From the NCBI GenBank assembly GCA_946479985.1, contig CAMLIF010000013.1, positions 1 to 53,881 of the forward strand: a DNA stretch of 53,881 nucleotides, written 5' to 3'. A program made the position numbers and the translations under genes. The notes beneath the pieces are model-generated. The model saw only the letters and a program-made list of their open reading frames with translations. It was not told where the DNA came from and searched no databases. This stretch comes from an uncultured Flavobacteriales bacterium (lineage in GTDB: Bacteria > Bacteroidota > Bacteroidia > Flavobacteriales > Crocinitomicaceae). Below, piece after piece: positions 25,034 through 32,201 of this stretch (position 1 is the stretch's first letter; each line of letters starts with the position of its first letter).

Positions 25034-26065
25034 TCAAATAGTGTATTTCAACTCGCCTTTTTCAATACTTAGCGGTGATTCAAAATTCGAGACAAATAAT
25101 CCTCCGGTTCCCAGTCCCTGCGGCATTTTTACATCCAGGATTCCTGCAAACTGAGCAATGGCATTTAAACCGATGTTGCTTTCCAGGGCAGATGTGATCC
25201 ACCAGCCGATTTTCCGTTCATTCGCCAACTGAATCCATTCCTGTGAACCGATAAATCCTCCGTGAAGGCTTGGTTTCAGAATAATGTATTGCGGCTGAAT
25301 ATCGTCTAAAAGCTGTTCTTTCTCTTTTCTAAGATTGATTCCGATCAATTCTTCGTCGAGTGCTATTGGAACCGGAGTGATTTTACACAATTCATGCATG
25401 GCATCTTGCTGACCAGCCATAATGGGTTGTTCAATACTGTGTAAATCGAATTGAGCTAGTTGTTCTAGTTTGTATAATGCATCATCCGGTGTAAAACTCC
25501 CGTTTGCATCTACGCGAAGTGTTATCTGATCTGCAGAAAACTGGTTTCGGATACCTTCTAAAATCCGCAGTTCCTGGTCAAAATCAATAGCCCCGACTTT
25601 CATTTTGATACATGAAAAACCAGCTTCGAGTTTTGCGTTTACCTGTTCCTGCATGAATTGTGCTTCTCCCATCCACACTAATCCGTTGATAGGAATATGT
25701 TTTTCTCCTTTTGTAAATGCCGATGGGAAATAGATTTGGTTGCCGCCGTTCACCAGGTCGAAAATGCACATTTCAAGTCCCATCAGGATAGAAGGGAAGT
25801 TGTTTAATTTGATTGGGTGTTCAATGTAAAAATCTACTTTTTTCTGAAGATCATTCAGTTTCTCTTCGTAAAGCGAATCCGTTGAAAAGTCTGGTGACAA
25901 TCCTTCAATAACAGAGCATTCACCCTTTCCGGTTAACCCGGTTTCCTTGTCTTTCAACTCTAAAATCCAGCATTTCTTCTCCGTTAAAATTCCCCTGCTT
26001 GTTCCGCTTGGCTGTTTAAACAACAATATGTGTTTGGAATAACTGAGTGAGAAACGTGAGCTCAT
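25034..26065 (-). CDS. menC: o-Succinylbenzoate synthase MenC
   Basis: MenC dehydrates SHCHC to o-succinylbenzoate in menaquinone synthesis. The 343-residue enolase-superfamily barrel shows 'CIKMKVGA' (KxK catalytic lysines), 'LRVDANGSF', 'SIEQPI' and 'IALDEELIGI' (metal-binding Asp, Glu, Asp), then 'IILKPSLHGG'. Its N-terminal capping domain begins 'FKQPSGTSRGILTEKKCW'. It starts 3 bases after the menA stop, giving a menA-menC pair. The family can be confused with dipeptide epimerases, but the menA neighbour decides. Confidence 0.92.
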   Translation of the reverse strand: MSSRFSLSYSKHILLFKQPSGTSRGILTEKKCWILELKDKETGLTGKGECSVIEGLSPDFSTDSLYEEKLNDLQKKVDFYIEHPIKLNNFPSILMGLEMCIFDLVNGGNQIYFPSAFTKGEKHIPINGLVWMGEAQFMQEQVNAKLEAGFSCIKMKVGAIDFDQELRILEGIRNQFSADQITLRVDANGSFTPDDALYKLEQLAQFDLHSIEQPIMAGQQDAMHELCKITPVPIALDEELIGINLRKEKEQLLDDIQPQYIILKPSLHGGFIGSQEWIQLANERKIGWWITSALESNIGLNAIAQFAGILDVKMPQGLGTGGLFVSNFESPLSIEKGELKYTI

Positions 26066-26068
26066 ACG

Positions 26069-27001
26069 TTAATCGTTAATGATTGTTTGGTTGAACATGT
26101 AAAGCCCCAAAGAAGTTGCGGAAAATAAAAGTGCCAGTAAGAAGGTATTGAGTGCTACAATTTTTAGCTGCGAATCCAGCAGACGTGCTTCTTTTGTTCT
26201 GAAAACAAATTTCAAATGTCTCAACAAAACAATAAACGGAATAATGGTAGTCAAATACCACCAGTTTTGTTGTAAATACATGAATACACCCCAGCTCGCA
26301 AATGCCAGAATGACTAACGACAGGTGATACATTTTACCCTGTTCAAAGCCCAGTTTCACAACTAATGTGCGTTTCCCGACTTTTTCATCGTTTTCATGAT
26401 CGCGCATGTTGTTCAGGTTTAAAACCAGTGTGCTCATGCTGCCGATAGTAATGGCCGGATAAATTAAATTCAGATCCAGATTATTCGCAAAAAGAGGATA
26501 AACCCCCATTACACTTACAATTCCGAAGAAAAGAAAAACAAAAATATCGCCCAAACCTAAATATCCGTAGGCGTGTTTTCCCATTGTGTAGGTAATTGCT
26601 GCAAGTACACAGGAAGCAGCCAATAAAACATAGCTGTATATGATGTTAACAGAAAGTAGCTGTGTTCCAATATAAATTAGCGTTCCTGCGCTTAGCATAG
26701 AAAGAATGATCAGTATTAAAATAGCGCGCTTCATGGCTGCTTTTGATATTTCGCCTGATTGAACACTGCGCATCGGGCCAACCCTTCCACTGTTATCTGC
26801 ACCTTTCAGCGTATCACCCAAATCATTTGCAAGATTTGAAAGGATTTGAAACAAAACCGTGGTTGAAAGTGCCAGAAGGAAAACAGGTGTATTCCAAAAT
26901 CCATCGTTAAAGGCGCAAACGCTGCCAACGATAATACCCGATATTGAAAGAGGAAGTGTACGCAATCTCAGCGCTTTTATCCAGGAGCCTACAGAAGTCA
27001 T
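26069..27001 (-). CDS. menA: 1,4-dihydroxy-2-naphthoate polyprenyltransferase MenA
   Basis: MenA attaches the polyprenyl chain to DHNA at the inner membrane, giving demethylmenaquinone. The 310-residue UbiA-family protein has about eight or nine membrane segments and the two Asp-rich motifs 'NLANDLGDTLKGADN' and 'NNMRDHENDEKVGKRTL'. It is followed within 3 bases by menC. Menaquinone is the usual quinone of Bacteroidota, which fits the taxonomic reading. Confidence 0.94.
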   Translation of the reverse strand: MTSVGSWIKALRLRTLPLSISGIIVGSVCAFNDGFWNTPVFLLALSTTVLFQILSNLANDLGDTLKGADNSGRVGPMRSVQSGEISKAAMKRAILILIILSMLSAGTLIYIGTQLLSVNIIYSYVLLAASCVLAAITYTMGKHAYGYLGLGDIFVFLFFGIVSVMGVYPLFANNLDLNLIYPAITIGSMSTLVLNLNNMRDHENDEKVGKRTLVVKLGFEQGKMYHLSLVILAFASWGVFMYLQQNWWYLTTIIPFIVLLRHLKFVFRTKEARLLDSQLKIVALNTFLLALLFSATSLGLYMFNQTIIND

Positions 27002-27076
27002 GGATGTAAATTTCGTTCTTTTCTTTGGTTTGGAAACCGATTTTATGAACTTTTTAAGCCTACTCCGCTGATTTTT

Positions 27077-27111
27077 TTGATAGAAGTAATCTTCTCAAAT
27101 GACTATTTTTG
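27077..27111 (+). promoter_or_regulatory. Promoter of the nitronate monooxygenase gene
   Basis: TTG (27077-27079) and TATTTTTG (27104-27111), an exact TAnnTTTG, are spaced by 24 bases. The -7 box ends 4 bases before the ATG at 27116, implying a nearly leaderless transcript. Confidence 0.4.
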
Positions 27112-27115
27112 TACA

Positions 27116-28072
27116 ATGGAAAAAGACCTTAGTCAACTGGCTCTTTGTCAGATTCTCAATATAAAATACCCGATTATCATGGCGCCTATGTTTCTCGTCT
27201 CGAATGAGGAAATGCTTATTGCTGCCGGAAAATCTGGAATAGCAGGTGCAATTCCTGCATTGAATTATCGAAGTACGGAATTGTTTGCCGAAGGATTGGC
27301 AAGATTGAAAAAAGAATCAGTCGGCCCAATTGGCGTTAATTTGATAGTGAATCCATCGAACATACGGATGGAAGAGCAATTGAAGATTTGTGTAGATCAG
27401 GGAGTCGAGTTTATCATTACCTCACTTGGAAAACCACAGCATGCAATAGAAGAAGCGCATAAGGCTGGAATCAAAGTTTTCTGCGATGTGGTGGACGCTG
27501 CAATGGCAAAGAAAGTGGCCGATTTAGGTGCAGATGCTGTGATTGCTGTGAACAATAGAGCTGGGGGACACGCAGGCGAAATTTCTCCGAAACAATTGAT
27601 CCAGGATATCAAAAGTGCAGTTTCCATTCCTGTTATTTCGGCCGGTGGAGTAGGTACAAAGAAAGAAATGGAAGAGTTTATGGAGTATGGCGCAGATGGT
27701 TTTTCGATCGGTACAATCTTCATTGCTTCTGAAGAATCACCGGTTTCTGCTGAATATAAAAATGCCTGTGTAGAATACGGAGCTAAAGATATTGTACTTA
27801 CAACAAGGCTTTCCGGAACTCCATGTACTATTATCCAAACGCCGTACGTGAAGGAAATAGGTACTGAGCAAAGTGGACTGGAAAGCTTCTTCTCCAGGAA
27901 TAGAAGATTGAAGAAATGGGTAAAGATGTTCACTTTCCTGAAAGGAATGAAAGCCTTACGAAAAGCTGCATTTGAGAATACGTATCAGAGCATTTGGTGC
28001 GCCGGACCAAGTATCGAATCAGTTAAATCGGTCCGAAGCGTAGCACAGATAGTTTCAGATTTGGTGAATTAG
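27116..28072 (+). CDS. NAD(P)H-dependent flavin oxidoreductase / nitronate monooxygenase
   Basis: The 318-residue TIM-barrel flavoprotein starts at the ATG at 27116, since the open frame upstream covers the promoter. It shows 'YPIIMAPMFLVSNEEMLIAA', 'VNLIVNPSN', 'VNNRAGGHAGE' (the family glycine/histidine loop), 'ISAGGVGTKKEM' and 'GADGFSIGTIF' (FMN phosphate site). Class I nitronate monooxygenases detoxify propionate 3-nitronate; the related enoyl-ACP reductase FabK is an alternative. Substrate is unproven. Confidence 0.82.
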   Translation: MEKDLSQLALCQILNIKYPIIMAPMFLVSNEEMLIAAGKSGIAGAIPALNYRSTELFAEGLARLKKESVGPIGVNLIVNPSNIRMEEQLKICVDQGVEFIITSLGKPQHAIEEAHKAGIKVFCDVVDAAMAKKVADLGADAVIAVNNRAGGHAGEISPKQLIQDIKSAVSIPVISAGGVGTKKEMEEFMEYGADGFSIGTIFIASEESPVSAEYKNACVEYGAKDIVLTTRLSGTPCTIIQTPYVKEIGTEQSGLESFFSRNRRLKKWVKMFTFLKGMKALRKAAFENTYQSIWCAGPSIESVKSVRSVAQIVSDLVN

Positions 28073-28121
28073 CAATTCAATTCAGTTCCGAATATTGAGG
28101 ATAGTGTTTCACTCAAAGGTT

Positions 28122-28129
28122 TATATTTG
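28122..28129 (+). promoter_or_regulatory. -7 promoter box for the rhodanese gene
   Basis: TATATTTG is an exact TAnnTTTG match 15 bases before the ATG at 28145, with a TTG at 28095-28097. It also contains the TTG that could be mistaken for an upstream start. Confidence 0.5.
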
Positions 28130-28144
28130 CCGAAAAATTACCGT

Positions 28145-28456
28145 ATGAAGATTCTAAGTGTTAATGACTGCAAACAATGTATTTCGAATAAGGAACACGT
28201 GATTGATATCCGTGAAAATTGGGAGCATGCCATTTATTCTATCGGAATTCAACATTTGCCGATGGCACAATTATTAGAACATCTTGCAGATTTCAGTAAA
28301 AACGAATCGCTGATCCTGGTTTGCAAATCAGGGAAACGGGCCGAGGCACTTGCCAATTTACTGGAAACAGAACACTATTTTACAAACGTTGCAATTGTTG
28401 AAGGCGGAATTACTGCCTGGGCTGAAAAGTTCGATCCAACCAACGAACTATACTAA
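28145..28456 (+). CDS. Single-domain rhodanese-like protein
   Basis: The 104-residue protein is one rhodanese fold with 'VIDIRENWEHA' and the active-site loop 'VCKSGKRAEAL' carrying catalytic C60. It can act as a persulfide carrier or sulfurtransferase. The ATG at 28145 was preferred to an in-frame TTG at 28127 because that TTG lies in the -7 promoter box. The DedA gene follows after 9 bases, so they share a transcript. Confidence 0.85.
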   Translation: MKILSVNDCKQCISNKEHVIDIRENWEHAIYSIGIQHLPMAQLLEHLADFSKNESLILVCKSGKRAEALANLLETEHYFTNVAIVEGGITAWAEKFDPTNELY

Positions 28457-28465
28457 ACCAAAAAG

Positions 28466-29134
28466 ATGATAGAATTATTCAAACACCTGATCGACCTTGA
28501 TTTTCAATGGATCGTGAACGAATACCAAAGCACTATTTATATCGTGTTGTTTTTGGTCATTTTCATTGAAACAGGATTGATCGTTATGCCTTTCCTTCCG
28601 GGCGATTCATTGTTATTTACTGCCGGCTTATTCGCAGCAGGAACTAATGCTCCTTTGAACATCTTTTACTTGCTTGGATTGCTTCTTTTTGCAGCAATTC
28701 TGGGAGATAATGTCAATTACTGGATTGGCCGGAAACTTGGACTCGGTGTACTGAAATGGAAAGTTCGCGGACGTCAGCTAGTAAAAGAGAAATATATTGA
28801 TCAAACACATGTTTTCTTCGAGAAAAACGGAACCAAAGCTATTATTATGGCACGTTTCGTTCCTATCGTGAGAACGTTTACACCGTTTGCTGCCGGAATC
28901 GGTCAAATGAGTTATTTGAAGAAATTCCTTCCGTTCGATATTATCGGCGGTTTTTTGTGGATCTTTAGTTTAACCCTGGCCGGATATTTTTTAGGTGAAA
29001 TTGAATGGATCCGCAACAACGTTGAGAAAGTGTGCCTGGGAATTATCTTTATTTCCGTACTTCCTATGATTATCAGTTTTGTTCGTTCGAAAAGGAATAA
29101 AAAGGATTCGGAACCAGTAGATTCTCAAAACTAA
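28466..29134 (+). CDS. DedA family membrane protein
   Basis: The 222-residue protein has about five membrane segments with DedA/VTT signatures: 'FIETGLIVMPFLPGDSLLF', 'GDNVNYWIGRKLG', and the paired helix 'IIMARFVPIVRTFTPFAAGIG' followed by 'GGFLWI'. DedA proteins scramble or flip lipid carriers (undecaprenyl phosphate, phosphatidylethanolamine) in the inner membrane. It follows the rhodanese gene and is 6 bases before aroE. Confidence 0.9.
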   Translation: MIELFKHLIDLDFQWIVNEYQSTIYIVLFLVIFIETGLIVMPFLPGDSLLFTAGLFAAGTNAPLNIFYLLGLLLFAAILGDNVNYWIGRKLGLGVLKWKVRGRQLVKEKYIDQTHVFFEKNGTKAIIMARFVPIVRTFTPFAAGIGQMSYLKKFLPFDIIGGFLWIFSLTLAGYFLGEIEWIRNNVEKVCLGIIFISVLPMIISFVRSKRNKKDSEPVDSQN

Positions 29135-29140
29135 GAAGCT

Positions 29141-29872
29141 TTGCACAAATACGGACTCATAGGAAAATCGCTCGGACATTCGTTTTCCAAAAATTTTTTC
29201 GAACAGAAATTTGCTGGCGAAGGAATTCCGGCTTCTTACGAGAATATTGAATTGTCTCAAATTGATGAGGTGAAATCAGTTCTCCAAAACGGAGGCTTTT
29301 CCGGATTGAACGTAACCATTCCTTACAAACAGGAAATCATTCCGTTTTTAGACGAACTAACAGACGAAGCCAAAACAATTGGAGCTGTAAATACCGTTTT
29401 ATTTCGCAACGGGAAAACAATTGGCGCCAATACAGATGCTCACGGTTTTCATCAAAGCATTAAGCCGTTTTTAACGAACAGGCATGAGCGTGCATTGATT
29501 CTTGGAACCGGTGGTGCTTCAATGGCGATTGCTTATGTACTGAAGAATATCGGGATCGATGTCAAATTCGTTTCCCGGAATCCGGAGAATGAGAACGAAT
29601 TCTCTTATGAATCAATCAACCAATATATGCTGCAGGCGTTTAAGCTGGTAGTAAACTGTACGCCGGTTGGAACATTTCCTAATGTGGAAGAATGTATTCC
29701 ATTCCCGTTTGAATTCCTTACGGAAGAGCATTTATGTGTTGATCTCATCTACAATCCGGCGGAAACAAAATTCCTGCGTTTGGCAAAAGAAAACGGCGCA
29801 ACAATCCTCAATGGCGAAAGTATGCTGAAAGAACAGGCACTGAAATCGTGGGTGTTGTGGAATGAAGATTAA
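29141..29872 (+). CDS. aroE: Shikimate dehydrogenase AroE
   Basis: AroE reduces 3-dehydroshikimate to shikimate with NADPH. The 243-residue protein shows 'YGLIGKSLGHSFSKNFF' (shikimate site), 'GLNVTIPYKQEIIPF' (catalytic Lys), 'GAVNTVLF', 'LGTGGASMAIAYVL' (nucleotide loop) and 'ESMLKEQALKSW'. It starts at TTG (29141), six bases after the DedA stop; there is no ATG before the conserved N-terminus. It is the second aromatic-pathway locus in the window but is outside the attenuated operon. Confidence 0.92.
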   Translation: MHKYGLIGKSLGHSFSKNFFEQKFAGEGIPASYENIELSQIDEVKSVLQNGGFSGLNVTIPYKQEIIPFLDELTDEAKTIGAVNTVLFRNGKTIGANTDAHGFHQSIKPFLTNRHERALILGTGGASMAIAYVLKNIGIDVKFVSRNPENENEFSYESINQYMLQAFKLVVNCTPVGTFPNVEECIPFPFEFLTEEHLCVDLIYNPAETKFLRLAKENGATILNGESMLKEQALKSWVLWNED

Positions 29873-29880
29873 GAGGAAAG

Positions 29881-30384
29881 CTTAGAGAGGAAAAGGAAAG
29901 TAATTAAATCATTTTTTGTTCTAAATACCGGATCAATCCTGCGGCCATTTTGTTGATCTCGATTAAATTTTGCTTTAACTGTAAGAATTCTCTCTCCCAA
30001 ACATAGTTTAGATCTTTTGCAAGAATTAATTGCGACCTCAATTCACTGGAAGATGCTTTGGAAATAGTTGGAAAGTGACAGAATTCTTTGTTTGATTTCC
30101 TGTCGAGTCCTTCTGCAATGTTTGAGCTGATGGATATTGCGGCTCTTCTCATTTGATTTTTTAGAGCAAAATCACGACTGAATAATTCTCCTTCCGTTAG
30201 TTTATAAAGATGCAAAATTGCCTGATGAGCTTTTTTCCATAAAAGTAGGTCTTCAAATGTCTTAAAGCTGTTCATATTATTAGTTTTTTATTTGACATTC
30301 CATATATAGTTAGGAAAAAACACCATTTCGATAACACGAAAATTCTATATTCTTTTCTTTTTCCACTTTCCTTTTTCCTCTAAG
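29881..30384. repeat. Imperfect inverted repeat enclosing a four-helix-bundle gene
   Basis: The left arm (29881-29902, CTTAGAGAGGAAAAGGAAAG) and the right arm (30364-30384) are near-complementary: the reverse complement of the right arm reads CTTAGAGGAAAAAGGAAAG. The arms are purine-rich on the left and pyrimidine-rich on the right and enclose only the gene at 29904-30275. This is the layout of an rRNA intervening sequence or a small mobile cassette, here in an intergenic site between aroE and the AlbA_2 gene. No target-site duplication could be confirmed. Confidence 0.5.
29904..30275 (-). CDS. Four-helix-bundle protein (S23 / 23S rRNA intervening-sequence protein family)
   Basis: The 123-residue all-helical protein shows the family pattern 'FEDLLLWKKAHQAILHLYKLT', 'LKNQMRRAAISISSNIAEGLDR' and 'SSSELRSQLILAKDLNY'. 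Members form pentameric four-helix bundles and are often encoded in rRNA intervening sequences or near diversity-generating retroelements (Avd); the function of stand-alone copies is unknown. No 23S rRNA, reverse transcriptase or variable repeat lies nearby. The gene is bounded by an inverted repeat. Confidence 0.88.
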   Translation of the reverse strand: MNSFKTFEDLLLWKKAHQAILHLYKLTEGELFSRDFALKNQMRRAAISISSNIAEGLDRKSNKEFCHFPTISKASSSELRSQLILAKDLNYVWEREFLQLKQNLIEINKMAAGLIRYLEQKMI

Positions 30385-30395
30385 AGTATAACTCT

Positions 30396-30403
30396 TAAAT
30401 TTG
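30396..30403 (+). promoter_or_regulatory. -7 promoter box for the AlbA_2 gene
   Basis: TAAATTTG is an exact TAnnTTTG match ending 4 bases before the ATG at 30408. It follows the right arm of the inverted repeat by about 11 bases. Confidence 0.4.
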
Positions 30404-30407
30404 TCTT

Positions 30408-31040
30408 ATGTCCGAATTAAAATCACTCATTGCACAAGGCGAACACCAACAACTCGATTTTAAGTTTCGTATCGATGATTCGAAGAAAATTGCCAGAACA
30501 CTTTGCGCTTTTGCGAACTCAAAAGGCGGAAGATTACTTATTGGTGTAAAGGATAACGGGAAAATTACCGGTGTCGATCCGAATGAGGAAATCCACATGA
30601 TCATTGCTGCTGCGGAAATGTATTGCAAACCGGCGCTGATTATTGAATCTAAAGTCTGGCAGGAAGACATGAAACTTGTTCTTGATATCTGGGTCCCGAA
30701 ATCGGCGGAACGACCGGTTATGGCTTTTAACGAAGAGGGAGTTTTACGTGCTTATGTTCGCGTTGACGATTCTACTTTGCTCGCGAATAAAATTCTGTTG
30801 GGAGTTTGGCGCAGAGCAGGATTTCAAGACGACCGGCCGCAGCACTTCGGAGAAGCAGAGATCAGTTTACTGAAATGCTTTTCGTTTGATGAAGGATTGA
30901 CGTTGAGCAAAATCTATAAGTCAGTCAACCTGAAAAAGAAAGAAATTGATGCATTGTTGATCCGTTTTGTTTCCTGGAAACTGGTCCGGATGGAATTGAG
31001 TGAGGCAGAAACTCTTTATTTTCTTTCCACGAGCAACTAA
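30408..31040 (+). CDS. AlbA_2 (Schlafen-type) putative DNA-binding / ATP-binding protein
   Basis: The 210-residue protein opens with the AlbA_2 pattern 'EHQQLDFKFRIDDSKKIARTLCAFANSKGGRLLIGVKDNGKITGV', here read as two conserved blocks: an acidic 'LDFK' and 'FANSKGGRLLIGV.D.G'. Homologues are annotated as ATP-binding or transcriptional regulator proteins. The C-terminal 70 residues look like a winged-helix ('LTLSKIYKSVNLKKKEIDALL'), which would suit DNA binding. Role unknown; it is alone on its strand after the four-helix cassette. Confidence 0.75.
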   Translation: MSELKSLIAQGEHQQLDFKFRIDDSKKIARTLCAFANSKGGRLLIGVKDNGKITGVDPNEEIHMIIAAAEMYCKPALIIESKVWQEDMKLVLDIWVPKSAERPVMAFNEEGVLRAYVRVDDSTLLANKILLGVWRRAGFQDDRPQHFGEAEISLLKCFSFDEGLTLSKIYKSVNLKKKEIDALLIRFVSWKLVRMELSEAETLYFLSTSN

Positions 31041-31130
31041 ATCGGTTTATCGGCAAAAAATGTGTTTTCGAAGTTGTTTTCTTGACTATTGTCGATAAAA
31101 AAACTAGTTTTGCTTCCTAAATTTTAATCT

Positions 31131-31628
31131 ATGAATAAAGCATTTTATATCGTCGGGATCGTTTTCGGTTTCATTTTTATGTGTGTTACCGGTTATTTCA
31201 TGGCTGAAGTAGCTGTAGCCCGTTCTATGGAATTCATTTCATCCATGAATTCATATTCTACTTATTCTTCGTATTCGTCTGTATACTCCGGATTTGCAGA
31301 AAGTGCAACAAGCACAGCGGCAATGGTTTCAATTTTCTTTTTCCTGCTGTTTATCACAGTAGACTTGTTGGGATTAATGAAAGTGAAAACAAAAGTAGTT
31401 AAAGTGTTTGCAATCATTGGTTTAAGTTTATCAGGAATCATGCTTTTATGGGATATTTTAGTTTTGGCAGATCCAGGTGCAATTTCTTTCGATGAAGTTG
31501 GCGGAGCATTCATTTTTTACTCATTGATAGTCATTGCGTTTTCGATTGTTGGATTGGTTCAGTCGATACGATTTTCAAAAGGGCCTCAGCAGCATGTTCA
31601 ACTGGAGAAAGACCTGTTAGATTCATAA
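31131..31628 (+). CDS. Hypothetical membrane protein with four predicted membrane segments
   Basis: The 165-residue protein has hydrophobic segments at about 5-30, 62-82, 90-112 and 125-148. Between the first two lies a Ser/Tyr-rich loop ('SYSTYSSYSSVYSG'), likely extracytoplasmic. The C-terminus is polar. I do not recognise the family. A near-match -7 box (TAAATTTT) lies about 20 bases upstream of the ATG. Confidence 0.6.
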   Translation: MNKAFYIVGIVFGFIFMCVTGYFMAEVAVARSMEFISSMNSYSTYSSYSSVYSGFAESATSTAAMVSIFFFLLFITVDLLGLMKVKTKVVKVFAIIGLSLSGIMLLWDILVLADPGAISFDEVGGAFIFYSLIVIAFSIVGLVQSIRFSKGPQQHVQLEKDLLDS

Positions 31629-31696
31629 AATAATATAAAAAACTTGTATAAATTATAAGTGTTTGTATATTAGCTTTTCGAAAAAAAATCAAACAA

Positions 31697-31888
31697 ATGG
31701 GAAGACCTCCAACAAAGCCAGCTCGCCTGCGCGATGGATTTTACATTGAAGTTCGCAATTCAGGTTCTCAAGGAATAAGAATTCGTAGAGATACCCGTGA
31801 ACAAATGTTGTTAGCAGCTGAAGATTATCGTCGTACCAAGGATGTCGTTATTCTTGGTGAAATGAAAGACGATAAATGGATTGATTAA
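31697..31888 (+). CDS. Small basic conserved-looking protein, 63 residues
   Basis: The ORF starts 'MGRPPTKPARLRDGFYIEVRN', with an AT-hook-like GRPP at the N-terminus and an overall basic first half, then a helical acidic second half ('REQMLLAAEDYRRTKDVV'). It has its own ATG and is followed 18 bases later by a strong intrinsic terminator, which supports it as a real gene. Function unknown; nucleic-acid binding is a guess from composition. Confidence 0.65.
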   Translation: MGRPPTKPARLRDGFYIEVRNSGSQGIRIRRDTREQMLLAAEDYRRTKDVVILGEMKDDKWID

Positions 31889-31905
31889 GATATTTTCAAT
31901 TTTTG

Positions 31906-31940
31906 AAAAGGTCATTTGTGTTTTGCGAATGACCTTTTTC
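31906..31940 (+). terminator. Intrinsic terminator after the 63-residue gene
   Basis: An 11-bp perfect stem AAAAGGTCATT / AATGACCTTTT with an 11-base loop is followed by a T-rich run. It lies 18 bases after the stop of the small gene. Confidence 0.85.
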
Positions 31941-31944
31941 TTTT

Positions 31945-32201
31945 CTCGGAATTTGCCTGAAGAGCAAGGATGAACTGAATCGCAGAGAGAAAAATAACGC
32001 AAAGGGATTGGGGGTTGTCATTTTACATTTGGTTCATCTAATTTTATTCGGTATCACGAAAAAACTTGCTGTCCTTTTGTTCTTTGCTGTTAAAAATGAT
32101 CGTGCTTAATGGCTTTGATTTCCGTTTTCCTGAATTGTATGATCTTTTGATTCAACCTTTCATCGCAGTTGAACGTCTTTCAGTAACTTTAGAACAAATT
32201 A
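31945..32201. other. Intergenic stretch before the FG-GAP gene, no gene seen
   Basis: No supported ORF or strong hairpin is visible. It contains a CGCAGAGAG...AACGCAAAGG segment near 31980 resembling one at 3153-3178, and a near-match -7 box TAACTTTA (32184-32191) that may serve the following gene. Confidence 0.4.

Noticed and set aside
29904..30275. Accessory variability determinant (Avd) of a diversity-generating retroelement
   Set aside because: No reverse transcriptase, template repeat or variable repeat target was seen in the window.
30408..31040. Schlafen-type anti-phage defence gene
   Set aside because: Only a lone AlbA_2 domain with a possible winged helix; no nuclease, helicase or toxin partner and no island-like context.
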